Assembly (NCBI GenBank): GCA_963807155.1
Contig: CAWEAZ010000038.1
Span: forward strand, 157,410 to 221,409
Length of the DNA stretch: 64,000 nucleotides
Origin: JACCZX01 sp963807155
Lineage (GTDB): Bacteria > Pseudomonadota > Gammaproteobacteria > Burkholderiales > Burkholderiaceae_F
Direction of reading: 5' to 3'
The notes below the pieces were generated by a model. That model did no database searches. It worked only from the letters and a program-made list of their open reading frames with translations, and was not told the origin of the DNA. The translations under genes were made by a program, and so were the position numbers. The stretch's first letter is position 1; the number at the start of each line of letters is the position of its first letter. This document shows, piece after piece, positions 55,653 to 63,680 of the stretch.

Positions 55653-55729
55653 CGCGGCGTCGCCAAGTGGCCCAAGGCACCTGGCTCTGAACCAGGCATT
55701 CGTAGGTTCGACTCCTACCGCCGCTGCCA
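55653..55729 (+). tRNA. tRNA-Gln(CUG)
   Basis: Acceptor pairs over 6 bp with a mismatch at 1:72, as in E. coli tRNA-Gln. Anticodon stem CCTGG / CCAGG with loop CTCTGAA, T-stem GTAGG / CCTAC with loop TTCGACT, discriminator G, encoded CCA. Confidence 0.85.
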
Positions 55730-55744
55730 GATTCGATCGACATC

Positions 55745-55820
55745 GCATTTCAAGCTAACCAGGTGGAAGCGCTGCGTTGAAAGCGCAGAAGGCTCGGCTC
55801 GATACCGAGGGAGTGCACCA
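55745..55820 (+). tRNA. tRNA-Phe(GAA)-like
   Basis: Acceptor GCATTTC / GGAGTGC with two G-T wobbles, anticodon stem CTGCG / CGCAG with loop TTGAAAG, T-stem CTCGG / CCGAG with loop CTCGATA (C54), discriminator A, encoded CCA. Confidence 0.78.
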
Positions 55821-55825
55821 CACAT

Positions 55826-55902
55826 GGCGGCATTGACGTAGCGGCCAGAGTGCCGGTCTGTCGAACCGGAAGAGAGGGGATCAATCCCCTATGTCGCCGC
55901 CA
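55826..55902 (+). tRNA. tRNA-Asp(GUC)-like
   Basis: Acceptor GGCGGCA / TGTCGCC, anticodon stem CCGGT / ACCGG with loop CTGTCGA, T-arm AGGGG / CCCCT with an atypical short loop (ATCAAT), discriminator G, encoded CCA. Confidence 0.78.
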
Positions 55903-55910
55903 CCTTTATT

Positions 55911-55987
55911 GCTCGCTTAGCTCAGTTGGGAGAGCGCCTGCCTTACAAGCAGGAGGCCGCTGGATCGAAACCTAGCAGCGAGCACCA
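55911..55987 (+). tRNA. tRNA-Val(UAC)-like
   Basis: Acceptor GCTCGCT / AGCGAGC, anticodon stem CCTGC / GCAGG with loop CTTACAA, T-loop ATCGAAA, discriminator A, encoded CCA. The 3' T-stem reads CCTAGC where CCAGC would pair, one extra T, the same kind of change as in the frameshifted genes. Ends 29 nt before rtcB. Confidence 0.8.
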
Positions 55988-56016
55988 ATGTCTACACTTT
56001 CTGGATGGAGAACATC

Positions 56017-57225
56017 ATGGATCTCAACGCATTGAACAACGTCCGCGCCTGGACGAACGGCGTGGAGGTCGAATACGAGGCGGTCGCGCAGGTGAAGAAC
56101 ATCGCATCGCTGCCGATCGTCGCGGGACACGTCGCGATCATGCCGGACGTGCATCTCGGGAAGGGCGCGACGGTGGGTTCGGTGATTCCGACCCGCGGCG
56201 CGATCATTCCGGCCGCGGTCGGCGTCGATATCGGCTGCGGCATGTGCGCGGTGCGCACAGTGTTGACGGCGAACGATCTGCCGGATTCTCTGGGCAAGAT
56301 TCGTTCGGCGATCGAAGCGCGCGTTCCGGTCGGATTTTCCGCGCACGCCAAGCCGGTCAGCACGGGGAGCGATGGCCTGTTCGGCATTGCGTTGAAGCGC
56401 AAGGGCGACGACCTGTACGACCGGTACCAGCGCCTGCGCATCATGGATCGCGTCGGAAAGTTCGATCACAAGCGCGTCTGGAATCAGGTCGGCACGCTCG
56501 GCGGCGGCAACCACTTCGTCGAACTCTGCCTGGACGAATCGGACGCCGTGTGGATCATGCTGCACTCGGGTTCGCGCAACGTCGGCAAGACGATCGGCGA
56601 AACCGCGATCGGGATGGCGCGCGAGATGGCCGTCAAGCACCACCGCCATCTGCCGGACCGCGATCTTGCATGGTTGGATGAAGGTTCGCCGGAATTCGAC
56701 GAGTATGTCGAAGGGCTGCGCTGGTCGCAGGACTATGCGGCGCATAACCGCAACCTGATGCTGCACGCGGTGCTGAAGTCGTTGCGTGAGGAGTTCGGGC
56801 GCGAGATCGGCACGAGCGAGCACGCAGTCAACTGCCACCACAACTACAGCTCGCTCGAGGAACACTTCGGCGAGCAGGTGTGGATCACGCGCAAGGGTGC
56901 GGTGTCGGCGCGCGCCGGTGAGCTCGGCATCATTCCGGGCAGCATGGGTGCGCGTTCGTTCATCGTGCGCGGCAAGGGCAACGCAGATGCGTATCACTCG
57001 TGCTCGCACGGAGCCGGGCGTCGTCTGTCGCGCAACGCGGCCAAGCGTCAGTTCACGCTCGACGATCTGCGCAAGCAGACCGAAGGCGTCGAATGTCGCA
57101 AGGACGCGGGCGTGCTCGACGAGATCCCGGGCGCGTACAAGGACATCGACGCGGTGATGGCTGCGCAGGCCGATCTGGTCGAAGTCGTGCACACGCTGAA
57201 GCAGATCATGTGCATCAAGGGTTAG
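56017..57225 (+). CDS. rtcB: RNA-splicing ligase RtcB
   Basis: GTP- and Mn-dependent ligase that joins RNA 2',3'-cyclic phosphate or 3'-phosphate ends to 5'-OH ends; it can heal tRNAs cut by ribotoxins. ATG 56017 is chosen because GGAG lies 6 nt upstream; ATG 56005 overlaps that site. 402 aa. Motifs: VGVDIGCGMCAVR (Mn-binding Asp/Cys), GTLGGGNHFVE, NCHHNYSS and the guanylylated-His motif CSHGAGRRLSR. The family is complete and unbroken. No rtcA or rtcR is seen in the window. It follows tRNA-Val by 29 nt. Confidence 0.96.
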   Translation: MDLNALNNVRAWTNGVEVEYEAVAQVKNIASLPIVAGHVAIMPDVHLGKGATVGSVIPTRGAIIPAAVGVDIGCGMCAVRTVLTANDLPDSLGKIRSAIEARVPVGFSAHAKPVSTGSDGLFGIALKRKGDDLYDRYQRLRIMDRVGKFDHKRVWNQVGTLGGGNHFVELCLDESDAVWIMLHSGSRNVGKTIGETAIGMAREMAVKHHRHLPDRDLAWLDEGSPEFDEYVEGLRWSQDYAAHNRNLMLHAVLKSLREEFGREIGTSEHAVNCHHNYSSLEEHFGEQVWITRKGAVSARAGELGIIPGSMGARSFIVRGKGNADAYHSCSHGAGRRLSRNAAKRQFTLDDLRKQTEGVECRKDAGVLDEIPGAYKDIDAVMAAQADLVEVVHTLKQIMCIKG

Positions 57226-57811
57226 GCGCTCAGTCGTGAATATTCAGTAGCGCAGCCGACCAGAACAGTCGGCGGCGCACGCCGACCGTTCACCCTACCG
57301 TGCAGTCCGTGAATGGCTCGCTACCGAGCATCGTTTCAATCGTAAGAATCAGGGAGGGCATCGGAAATATTGCGTTGCGGGCGTCATTCACGATGACATC
57401 ACTCGAAAACAAGAGGCATGCCATGAGACAGGTACAAGACGACCTGAACCCCGCCACCCGATATGCTGGATCTTCGGTTCAACTACATCCCGGCGGCGGC
57501 GACCAACATCGCAGCAACCTGGAGGCGCTTCGGATTTGATCCGCACGCAAACAAGCAACGCCGTAAGCGTGCAATGAGCGAGCTTGCGACGTCATCGAAC
57601 GATTCGTCGATGCGCCGCTGCGCCCAGACTGGCGTTGTAAACGGTTAAGGTCGTTCAGTTCGTAAGTCCTTCGATCCGCTCTTCGCGGGTCCACCTAATT
57701 CTCTCGGCAAGCTGCCGTCAGCGGGCCAGCCTCGTGAGTGCTGCCTGGTGCGCGCGCCCGTCCTGTACGTCGGACGCGCGCATACCGCGGCAAGGCGTCG
57801 AGTGAATGCAT
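57226..57811 (+). other. Spacer after rtcB
   Basis: About 586 nt without a secure gene. A 61-codon ORF (57463-57648, MLDLRFNYIPAAATNIAATWRRFGFDPH) is the best small-gene candidate; no family is recognised. Near 57690 a GCGGGTCCA end resembles a tRNA 3' end, but no matching 5' part was found. It may hold decayed tRNA pieces. Confidence 0.4.
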
Positions 57812-57896
57812 CGTGATTTGGCGCAGAGGTAGCGCGCGCGTCTTATCGAGAAAATGAGCACGCGAGGAGAAGGTTCGACTCCTTCATTCACGACCA
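57812..57896 (+). tRNA. tRNA-like gene with enlarged anticodon loop
   Basis: Acceptor CGTGATT / ATTCACG (one mismatch), D-stem GCGC / GCGC, T-arm GAAGG / CCTTC with loop TTCGACT, discriminator A and encoded CCA are normal. The anticodon stem CGCGT / ACGCG encloses about 18 nt instead of 7; CTTAT / ATGAG within it can extend the stem to a CGAGAAA loop. No standard anticodon can be assigned. Confidence 0.6.
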
Positions 57897-57968
57897 CTCC
57901 CTAGCTCAGTGGGTAGAGCAACGGTCTGATAAACCGTGAGTCGCGGGTTCGACTCCCGCGGGATATCC
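57895..57968 (+). tRNA. tRNA-Ile(GAU)-like with damaged acceptor
   Basis: D-arm GCTCAGTGGGTAGAGC, anticodon stem ACGGT / ACCGT with loop CTGATAA and T-stem GCGGG / CCCGC with loop TTCGACT are perfect. The 3' acceptor reads GGGATAT, pairing over only about 4 bp with CACTCCC, and no CCA follows. Its 5' end overlaps the CCA of the previous gene. Confidence 0.65.
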
Positions 57969-58260
57969 CTGGAAAGGGCTTGCTTCACAACCGGGAAGGC
58001 CTCGGTGGCTCGATCGTGAGTTGCACTTCGGTGCGATGAGCGATTCGGACTGCACCGCCCGCTCGGCCTGCGCTCCGGTAGCGCATCACTTCGAAACGGT
58101 CCCCGTTGATTGGCACGTCGCTCACCGAGCTTGCTCGCGCATTGCTCGGAGGCGCCGTGGCGTCGGCGCGTCCGCCTTCCTCGTGATGCAAAACCGCAGC
58201 CCGCCGTTCGGCCGGGAGGCCCACTCCCATTTTCATCAATCGTTCTTTAGGAGAAAAACC
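57969..58260 (+). other. Spacer before slipin
   Basis: About 290 nt. It begins with a tRNA-3'-half-like stretch (TTCACAA ... GGCTCGATC) that does not fold. The end carries AGGAG 9 nt before the slipin ATG. I found no sigma-54 -24/-12 pair here. Confidence 0.4.
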
Positions 58261-59395
58261 ATGTTCCGCAAGTTCCTGATCAAGAAGGACGAACGCGGAC
58301 TGCTGTTTCGCAAGGGTGACTTCGTCACTGTGCTGCACGCGGGAGAGCACCGCTACTTCGATCCGTTTATGCGTCTGACTGTCGAGAAGTATCCGCTCGC
58401 GAAGACCGCGTTCGATCATCGTCTGGCCGACTACCTGCGTCATGCAGAGCCGGCACTGATTGACACGCGAGTTCCATGTCGTCGACGTGGGTCCGACCGA
58501 AGTCGGGCTGCGCTATGAAAACGGTCTGCTCGTCGAAGTCATTGCGCCGAATACGCACCGCCTGTACTGGAAGGGCTACATCGACGTACGTGTAGCGCGC
58601 ATCGACATCAGCGAAAACTTCGTGCTGCCGCATAGCCTGACGCTGCAGCTCGGAACCGCAACCGGCCGCGCGAAGGTCGTCGGCGCCGAGCAAGTGCTCG
58701 CAGTCCAGGTGCCGCAGCATCACGTCGGCCTGCTGTTCGTCGACGGCAAGGTGCATCAGATGCTGCAGCCGGGTCTGCACGCGTTCTGGAAGTTCAACCG
58801 CGATCTGCGCGTTGAGCTGGTTGATCTGCGCATGCAGCCGCTCGAAGTCGCTGGTCAGGAAATCCTGACCAAGGACAAGGTGGCGCTGCGCATCAACCTG
58901 AACGCCGGCGTGCGCTTCGTCGACGTGCTGGCCGCGTTCGCGCAGCAGGCCAAGCCGCTCGACTACCTGTACCGCGAGCTGCAGTTCGGGCTGCGCGCTG
59001 CCGTCGGCACACGCACGCTCGACGAGCTGCTCGAAGACAAGGGGTCGATCGACCGCACTGTCGCCGAGCACATCGGTGCGCGCGCGCGTAGCGCCGGAAT
59101 GGAAGTCGCAAGCGTCGGCGTGAAGGACATCATCCTGCCGGGCGAGATGAAGACCATCCTCGCTCGTGTGGTGGAAGCCGAAAAGGCTGCGCAGGCCAAC
59201 GTGATTCGTCGTCGTGAAGAAACGGCGGCGACACGCAGCCTGCTCAACACCGCGAAGGTGATGGAAGACAACCCGATTGCGCTGCGAATGAAGGAGCTGG
59301 AAACGCTGGAAAAGGTCACCGAGAAGATCGACAAGATCAGCGTGTACGGTGGTCTGGACGGCGTGCTGAAGGATCTGGTGAAGATCCGCGCGTGA
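58261..59395 (+). pseudogene. Slipin (SPFH/stomatin/band-7) protein, one-base frameshift
   Basis: Bacterial slipin related to stomatin, with N-terminal MFRKFLIKKDERGLLFRKGDF and SPFH core REFHVVDVGPTEVGLRYENGLLVEV ... LRINLNAGVRFVDV. A C-terminal helix follows (VVEAEKAAQANVIRRREETAATRSLLNTAKVMEDNPIALRMKELE). One extra base near 58470 separates the two frames (ALID / REFHVV). Corrected length is about 377 aa. No clear membrane span is seen at the N-terminus. Slipins occur with rtcB in several RNA-repair loci; function there is unknown. AGGAG precedes the ATG, and a terminator follows. Confidence 0.82.
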
Positions 59396-59432
59396 AGAAA
59401 CCCGCTTCTCAGTGAGAAGCGGGTTCTTCTTT
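59393..59432 (+). terminator. Terminator of the array-rtcB-slipin unit
   Basis: AACCCGCTTCTC / GAGAAGCGGGTT, 12 bp with a 3-nt loop, extendable by GAAGAA / TTCTTC, then CTTCTTTAAA. A near-exact copy sits at 63250-63289. Confidence 0.88.
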
Positions 59433-59515
59433 AAACAAACTTCTGATACGAAGCGGCTTGGCCAGTGGCATGCGACCGCATGAGTCACACATCCGCTGGC
59501 GCGTAGTAGCGCCGC

Positions 59516-59737
59516 TCACTTCTTCTCTCCCGCTGCAACTAACACCTTGTGGTCTTTCCAGCCCGCGTCTTCGTGAGAAGCGCCAGCGTGCTCCGTATTG
59601 CTGAAGCTGCTCGCGTACTCGACGACCTCGGCCAAAAAGCTGAAACGGAAGACCACTAACGTGGCGACTACTACAAGAGCGTAAAAGAAGTCCCCTTTCC
59701 TACTACATCGATCCCAGTGCCTCATGACGATCTCCAT
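59516..59737 (-). CDS. Small membrane protein, module A second ORF
   Basis: A 73-aa protein starting MEIVMRHWDRCSRKGDFFYA, with one membrane helix (ALVVVATLVVFRFSFLA) and a charged C-terminus. GGAG precedes the second Met (MRHWD), so the true start may be 59725. Homologous to the 70-aa ORF at 60005. No known family. Confidence 0.6.
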   Translation of the reverse strand: MEIVMRHWDRCSRKGDFFYALVVVATLVVFRFSFLAEVVEYASSFSNTEHAGASHEDAGWKDHKVLVAAGEKK

Positions 59738-59753
59738 TGGGTTAAGACTGCAC

Positions 59754-59792
59754 AAACAAAAAAGCCCGGAGGCGTTCACGCGATCCGGGCTT
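59754..59792 (-). terminator. Terminator between the two ORFs of module A
   Basis: AAGCCCGGA (59762-59770) pairs with TCCGGGCTT (59784-59792), 9 bp. On the minus strand it is followed by TTTTTTG and TTTG. It lies between the first and second ORF of the module, so second-ORF expression may depend on read-through. Confidence 0.8.
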
Positions 59793-59812
59793 CCGTTGGC
59801 AGCAGGGTCCAA

Positions 59813-59980
59813 CTACATACCTGGACCTCCACTGGAACCCATCGTCAGCACGGACACACAAGACAGCGTCGCCCCGGCGTTAGACGTGACGATGCCGATT
59901 GCCGACAACGCGCGCCCCACGCCCTCCGCCGCGAAGTTCATTCGCGACGAGGTTGGTTGATCACTGCCCAGGTTGAACAT
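59813..59980 (-). CDS. Small protein, module A first ORF (55 aa)
   Basis: Starts MFNLGSDQPTSSRMNFAAEG; perfect GGAGGT 6 nt before the ATG and a CCGGC/GCCGG hairpin just upstream. The C-terminal part is hydrophobic and Gly/Ser-rich (SAIGIVTSNAGATLS, ending GSSGGPGM). Paralogous to the ORFs at 60291 and 63681. Conservation of residues rather than bases across copies supports coding. Function unknown. Confidence 0.6.
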   Translation of the reverse strand: MFNLGSDQPTSSRMNFAAEGVGRALSAIGIVTSNAGATLSCVSVLTMGSSGGPGM

Positions 59981-60004
59981 CTCAAGACCTCCACAAACCG
60001 GCTT

Positions 60005-60217
60005 TTATCGCCGGGGAACTACTTTGCGGTCTTTCCAGCCCGCGTCGTCGTGAGAAGCGTCAGCTGCTTGCTCCGCATTGCTGAAGCTGCCCGCGTACAC
60101 GACCATGTCGGCCAAGAAGCTGAACCGCATGACCACGAAGGCGGCTATCACCATTACAGCGTAAAAGAAGTCACCTGTCCTACCATATCGATCCCAGTGC
60201 CTCATGACGATCTCCAT
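60005..60217 (-). CDS. Small membrane protein, module B second ORF (70 aa)
   Basis: MEIVMRHWDRYGRTGDFFYA followed by a helix (VMVIAAFVVMRFSFLADMVV) and an acidic/His tail (ASHDDAGWKDRK). Close paralogue of the ORF at 59516 and preceded by the same kind of terminator. Its stop is 24 nt before module A's first ORF, so A and B form a tandem. Confidence 0.6.
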   Translation of the reverse strand: MEIVMRHWDRYGRTGDFFYAVMVIAAFVVMRFSFLADMVVYAGSFSNAEQAADASHDDAGWKDRKVVPRR

Positions 60218-60234
60218 TGGTTAAGACTGCACAA

Positions 60235-60271
60235 ACAAAAAGCCCGGAGGCGTTCAACGCGATCCGGGCTT
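60235..60271 (-). terminator. Terminator between the two ORFs of module B
   Basis: AGCCCGGA / TCCGGGCT with a 14-nt loop (60241-60270); on the minus strand TTTTTG and TTTG follow. Equivalent to the one at 59754. Confidence 0.78.
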
Positions 60272-60290
60272 GGTTGCCAGCCTGGTCCAG

Positions 60291-60464
60291 CTACCTCACT
60301 GGACCTCCGCTCGGATCATTGGTCAACACGGCGACTTCGCACAGCGGCCGCCCGGCGCAGAACGTCACGATGCCGGCGGCTGCCGACTTCGCGCGTGTTC
60401 GCACGCCCGCTGCCGCGAACGTCATTCGCGACAACGATGGGTGATTGCTGCACGGGTTAAACAT
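60291..60464 (-). CDS. Small protein, module B first ORF (57 aa)
   Basis: Starts MFNPCSNHPSLSRMTFAAAG. GGAGGT lies 6 nt upstream of the ATG. Aligns over its whole length with the module A peptide (shared MFN, SRM.FAA.GV, A.GIVT, VLT, SGGP) although bases differ widely, which argues for selection on protein. Contains three Cys. Confidence 0.6.
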   Translation of the reverse strand: MFNPCSNHPSLSRMTFAAAGVRTRAKSAAAGIVTFCAGRPLCEVAVLTNDPSGGPVR

Positions 60465-60482
60465 CTCTGGACCTCCAAGTAA

Positions 60483-60535
60483 CCGACGTTTCGGTCGGGG
60501 GACGAAATATAAAAAATGTGCGTGACCTTAGTCAA
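60483..60535 (-). promoter_or_regulatory. Promoter and leader hairpin of the module B-A tandem
   Basis: -35 TTGACT (60530-60535), 18-nt spacer, -10 TATATT (60506-60511). In the 5' leader a hairpin CCGAC / GTCGG (60483-60498) precedes the GGAGGT site. The same arrangement is found before module C. Confidence 0.72.
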
Positions 60536-60580
60536 GCATTTTTGCGAGTGAATACTCGCGCAAACAACGACATTTACATT

Positions 60581-61686
60581 TCAAACGAAATCTCCGTGCA
60601 CGTCGACGCTTGAGCGAACGCCAATGTCGTCGTATGTAGCCGCGAGCCAACGCTCGGCCTGCGCGCGGCCGAGATCGCGCAAGTGGCACAGGAAATCCCA
60701 ATCGGTGTTCAGCTTGCTCGACACGCCCAGCCCGGCCATCGTTTCGTCGGAGCGGATCGAGTGGATCAGCACTTCCTTCAACTCCCCCCGCGCCACCTTG
60801 CCGCTTTGAATCAGCGACATGACAAAGGCGATCACCCGCATCTCGCGCATCAGTGAAGAGTTGAAACTCACCTCGTTCATGCGGTTGAGGATCTCGGCTG
60901 CCGTGCGCGGCACGCCTCGGCGTACGATCGGATTGATGTGCACGATCACAACGTCGCGCGTATCGCAGTTGTAGATCAGCGGATAGATCGCCGGATTACC
61001 GACATAGCCGCCGTCCCAGTAAGACTCGCCCTCGATCTCGACCGCCTGGAACAAAAAAGGCAGGCACGCGGAGGCGAGCACGACCTCGACGCAGATCTCC
61101 TCGCTGGAAAAGATGCGCACCTTGCTGGTCTCGACATTGGTGGCGCACAGATAGAGCAGCAATGGCGAGCACTCGCGCAACGCGGCGAAATCGACGTGGG
61201 ATTGCAGCACGTCGCGCAGTGGATTCAGGTTCAGCGGATTGAACTCGTACGGCGAAAACACGCGCAGCCACAGGTCCGTCCAGAAGTGCAGCGGCGAACG
61301 ATCGAGCGCGAAAGCCGATTTCCTCGCCCATGGCAGTTGCCGAAAGGGACTGTAGAGCTCAGCGGAGCGTGCGATTCCTGCCAGAAGTTGTGCAGCGCTG
61401 CTCGCGCGCCGTCTCGGCCACCCTGCAGCAACCCGTAGGCGAGTACCGCCGCGTTCATTGCGCCGGCGCTGGTGGCGCTCACTCCTTCGAAGGACAGCTG
61501 CCCATCCTCCAGCAAGCGGTCGAGCACTCCCCATGCGAAAGCGCCGTGAGCACCGCCACCTTGCAAGGCCAAACCGACTGGCTTGATTCGCCGCTTGCCG
61601 ACAGCCCTTCGCGATGCCTTCTTCTTAGTGGCCGCCATGTTGCGCTTCAGCGCATTGTATGAACTGGCGATGTCAGTTTGTTGCAC
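60581..61686 (-). pseudogene. Patatin-like phospholipase, one-base frameshift
   Basis: Patatin-family acyl hydrolase. The first frame (start 61686, or ATG 61638 MAATKKKASRRA) has the oxyanion motif LALQGGGAHGAFAWGVL and nucleophile Ser in ATSAGAMNAA. After HNFWQE the reading moves near 61371 to the frame IARSAELYSPFRQLPWARKS. That frame carries the catalytic Asp in YWDGGYVGNPAIYP and runs to 60581. Here the shift equals one missing base (or two extra). Corrected length about 367 aa. Confidence 0.78.
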
Positions 61687-62270
61687 CCATAGTAGAGCGC
61701 CTGGTTGATCTTCGCGCTATGGCATCGGCCCTCCGGCTGAGTTTGTTGTCCAGGAGAAGGCATCTCACTCTGGCCGCCGAGCAACAGCCTCGCGCTATTT
61801 CTTTTCGTCGTGCGCAGGGCGGTTGCGATCCTCGGCGGCGGTGGCCACGCCGGTTTGTCCGGCGGCAGACGCTTTGGAGGGTGCCCTGGTAACTGCGCGC
61901 GATTCAGTCCGGCAACGGCATGCGCATCCGCTCGCTGCGGTTGCCTATTTAGACGCAACGATGGCGTTGCGCCCAGCGCTTCATATGTAAATGGACTGCC
62001 GACGGGTTCCATCGAAAACCGCTTATCGAGCGGCTGTGCGACCGCACTGAAGGCGGCAAATGTGGACAAAGCTGCAACAAGATAGTTCGATAACGCGTCT
62101 TCAATTCTCTCTATTAGCCGCTGCAATCGGAATTGACGCAGCGATGAGGCGCACAGTGCGCTATCCTCTCTGGGATGAACAGACCGATTTCTTCCAAATA
62201 TTTGTCGAATCGTTCAGGGCCGAATTACAGTCGAAATGAACGAACGTCGCAACGACGAGGCCGTGCTGCT
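61687..62270. other. Intergenic stretch between patatin and AraC genes
   Basis: A 159-codon minus-strand ORF (61647-62126) begins like a signal peptide (LVAALSTFAAFSAVAQPLDKRF) but then turns into proline/arginine-rich sequence with no family. Codon use is poor. It may be a broken small exported-protein gene. Nothing else is supported. Confidence 0.3.
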
Positions 62271-63215
62271 TTGAAGGCGCCGCCAGCGCCGCCTTATGAC
62301 CTGTTGACCGATGTGATGGAGCAGATCCGGCTCGAAGCCACCGTGTACTTCGTTCTCGAATCGCTGTCTCCGTGCGCGATCTCGATCGCACGGCCGGGTC
62401 GCTCCCCGTTCTACGCGATCACTGCCGACGCTGAAACCTGGTCCTCGGTCGCAAAACGTACGAGTTGAGCGAAGGCGACTTCGTTCTGCTTCCAAGCGGA
62501 GCACCGCATGTGATGCGCGAGCCAAGGACGCGCCGGTAGTTGCGCTCGATGACTGGATGCGGCTGCATCCGAAGAACGAGTCAGGTTTCATACGCATCGA
62601 CGGCCCCGGTCCGGCGCTATGCATCACCGGCGGTTTTTTCTGTTCGCAGCGTTAAAAGCGAACCCGATGTTTGATGTGTTGCCTCCGATCATTCATCTTC
62701 GCCGCGATGATCCCTACGTGCAGGAATGGGTCGAGCCGACATTGCGATTCATTCATGCCGAGATCGCGCACCGACATCAGGGATCGCAGACGGTATTGCG
62801 GCGCATGGCTGACGTGCTGTTCATACAGGCCGTGGCGCTTACGCCGCACAGCACGAATGCGTCACAAAGCTGGCTGCGCGGACTCAGCGATGCGCGCGTG
62901 GGCAAGGCGCTGACATTACTGCATGATCGTTATGCAGAACCATGGACGCTGGAAACACTTGCGCAGGAGATCGGCACCTCATGTACCGCGCTCGCGGTGC
63001 GGTTTAAGGAATTGGTCGGCGAGGCACCAATGGCGTATTTGACTCGGTGGCGTATTACACGAGCGGCGAATCGAATGCGCAGCGAGCGCATTAATCTGTC
63101 AAAGCTGGCTGAAAGCGTCGGCTACAACTCCGATGCGGTTTTTCAAAGGCGTTTCGCCGATCACTGGTCAGTCTCCCGGTAGGTATCGCCGCGTCGGAGT
63201 GCAGCGCCTTAGCGA
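62271..63215 (+). pseudogene. AraC-family regulator with cupin domain, several frameshifts
   Basis: Fragments in all three frames together give an AraC-type protein of about 310 aa. They are DLLTDVMEQIRLEATVYFV, YELSEGDFVLLPSGAPHVM (cupin), VVALDDWMRLHPKNES, LPPIIHLRRDDP, and the double HTH (WTLETLAQEIGTSCTALAVRFKELVGEAPMAYLTRWRITRAANRM ... LAESVGYNSDAVFQRRF). Breaks fall near 62445, 62525, 62625 and 63150. The last codons run into the duplicated slipin end at 63220. Start (TTG 62271) is tentative. Confidence 0.65.
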
Positions 63216-63511
63216 TCTGGTGCTGAAGGATCTGGTGAAGATCCGCGCGCGAAGAAACCCGCTTCTCAATGAGAAGCGGGTTCTTCTTGAAACAAACATC
63301 TAATACGAAGCGGCTCGGCCAGTGACATGCGACCGTGTGAGTCACACATCCGCCGGCGCGTAATAGCGCCGCTCACTTCTTCTTCCCGCTGCAACCACTA
63401 CTTTGCGGTCTTTCCAGCCCGCGTCGTCGTGAGAAGCCTCAGCTGCTGGCTCCGCATTGTCTGAAGCTGCCCGCGTACACGACTGATGTCGGCCAAGAAG
63501 CTGAAACCATG

Positions 63512-63607
63512 TCATAAACCACGAAGGCGTGCTATCACCATTACAGCGTAAAAGAAGTCTACCTGCCCTACCCTATATTGATCCCAGTGCCTCATGACGA
63601 TCTCCAT
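63512..63607 (-). pseudogene. Decayed module C second ORF
   Basis: Begins MEIVMRHWDQY like its paralogues, but runs out of frame after FFYAVMVIA and stops at 63512. The remaining homology continues to about 63395 with several small insertions. Confidence 0.6.
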
Positions 63608-63680
63608 TGGTTAAGAGTGCACAAACAAAAAGCCCGGAGGCGTCAACGCGATCCGGGCTTCCGTTGGGAGTGGAGTCCAG

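Larger units (their letters stand above)
59363..60016. repeat. Segmental duplication, copy 1
   Basis: From the last 11 codons of slipin through its terminator and the module-A small ORFs. Matches 63220-63886 at high but imperfect identity. The left edge is sharp: both copies start GTGCTGAAGG. Confidence 0.8.

Noticed and set aside
55972..57192. 406-codon open frame antisense to rtcB
   Set aside because: Shadow of a highly G+C-rich conserved gene. Composition is Arg/His/Ala rich and no family matches.
57640..57700. Extra tRNA-Thr or other tRNA gene after rtcB
   Set aside because: A TTGTAAA loop and a GGGTCCA end are present, but acceptor and T-arm cannot be paired.
53470..58260. Sigma-54 promoter for an RtcR-type switch before the array, rtcB or slipin
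   Set aside because: No GG-N10-GC element with good flanks was found at these places; TGGCAGG near 53544 and TTGCA near 53605 do not pair at the right distance. No rtcR gene is in the window.
22721..59395. Programmed +1 frameshifting, possibly helped by an enlarged-loop tRNA from the array
   Set aside because: The extra bases lie in unrelated contexts with no shared slippery site, and occur also in a tRNA gene and in small repeats. Error or decay is simpler.
60217..60444. Plus-strand small ORFs at 59724, 60217 and 63607
   Set aside because: They overlap the minus-strand module genes and run through the terminator. The minus frames have ribosome sites, promoters and residue conservation.
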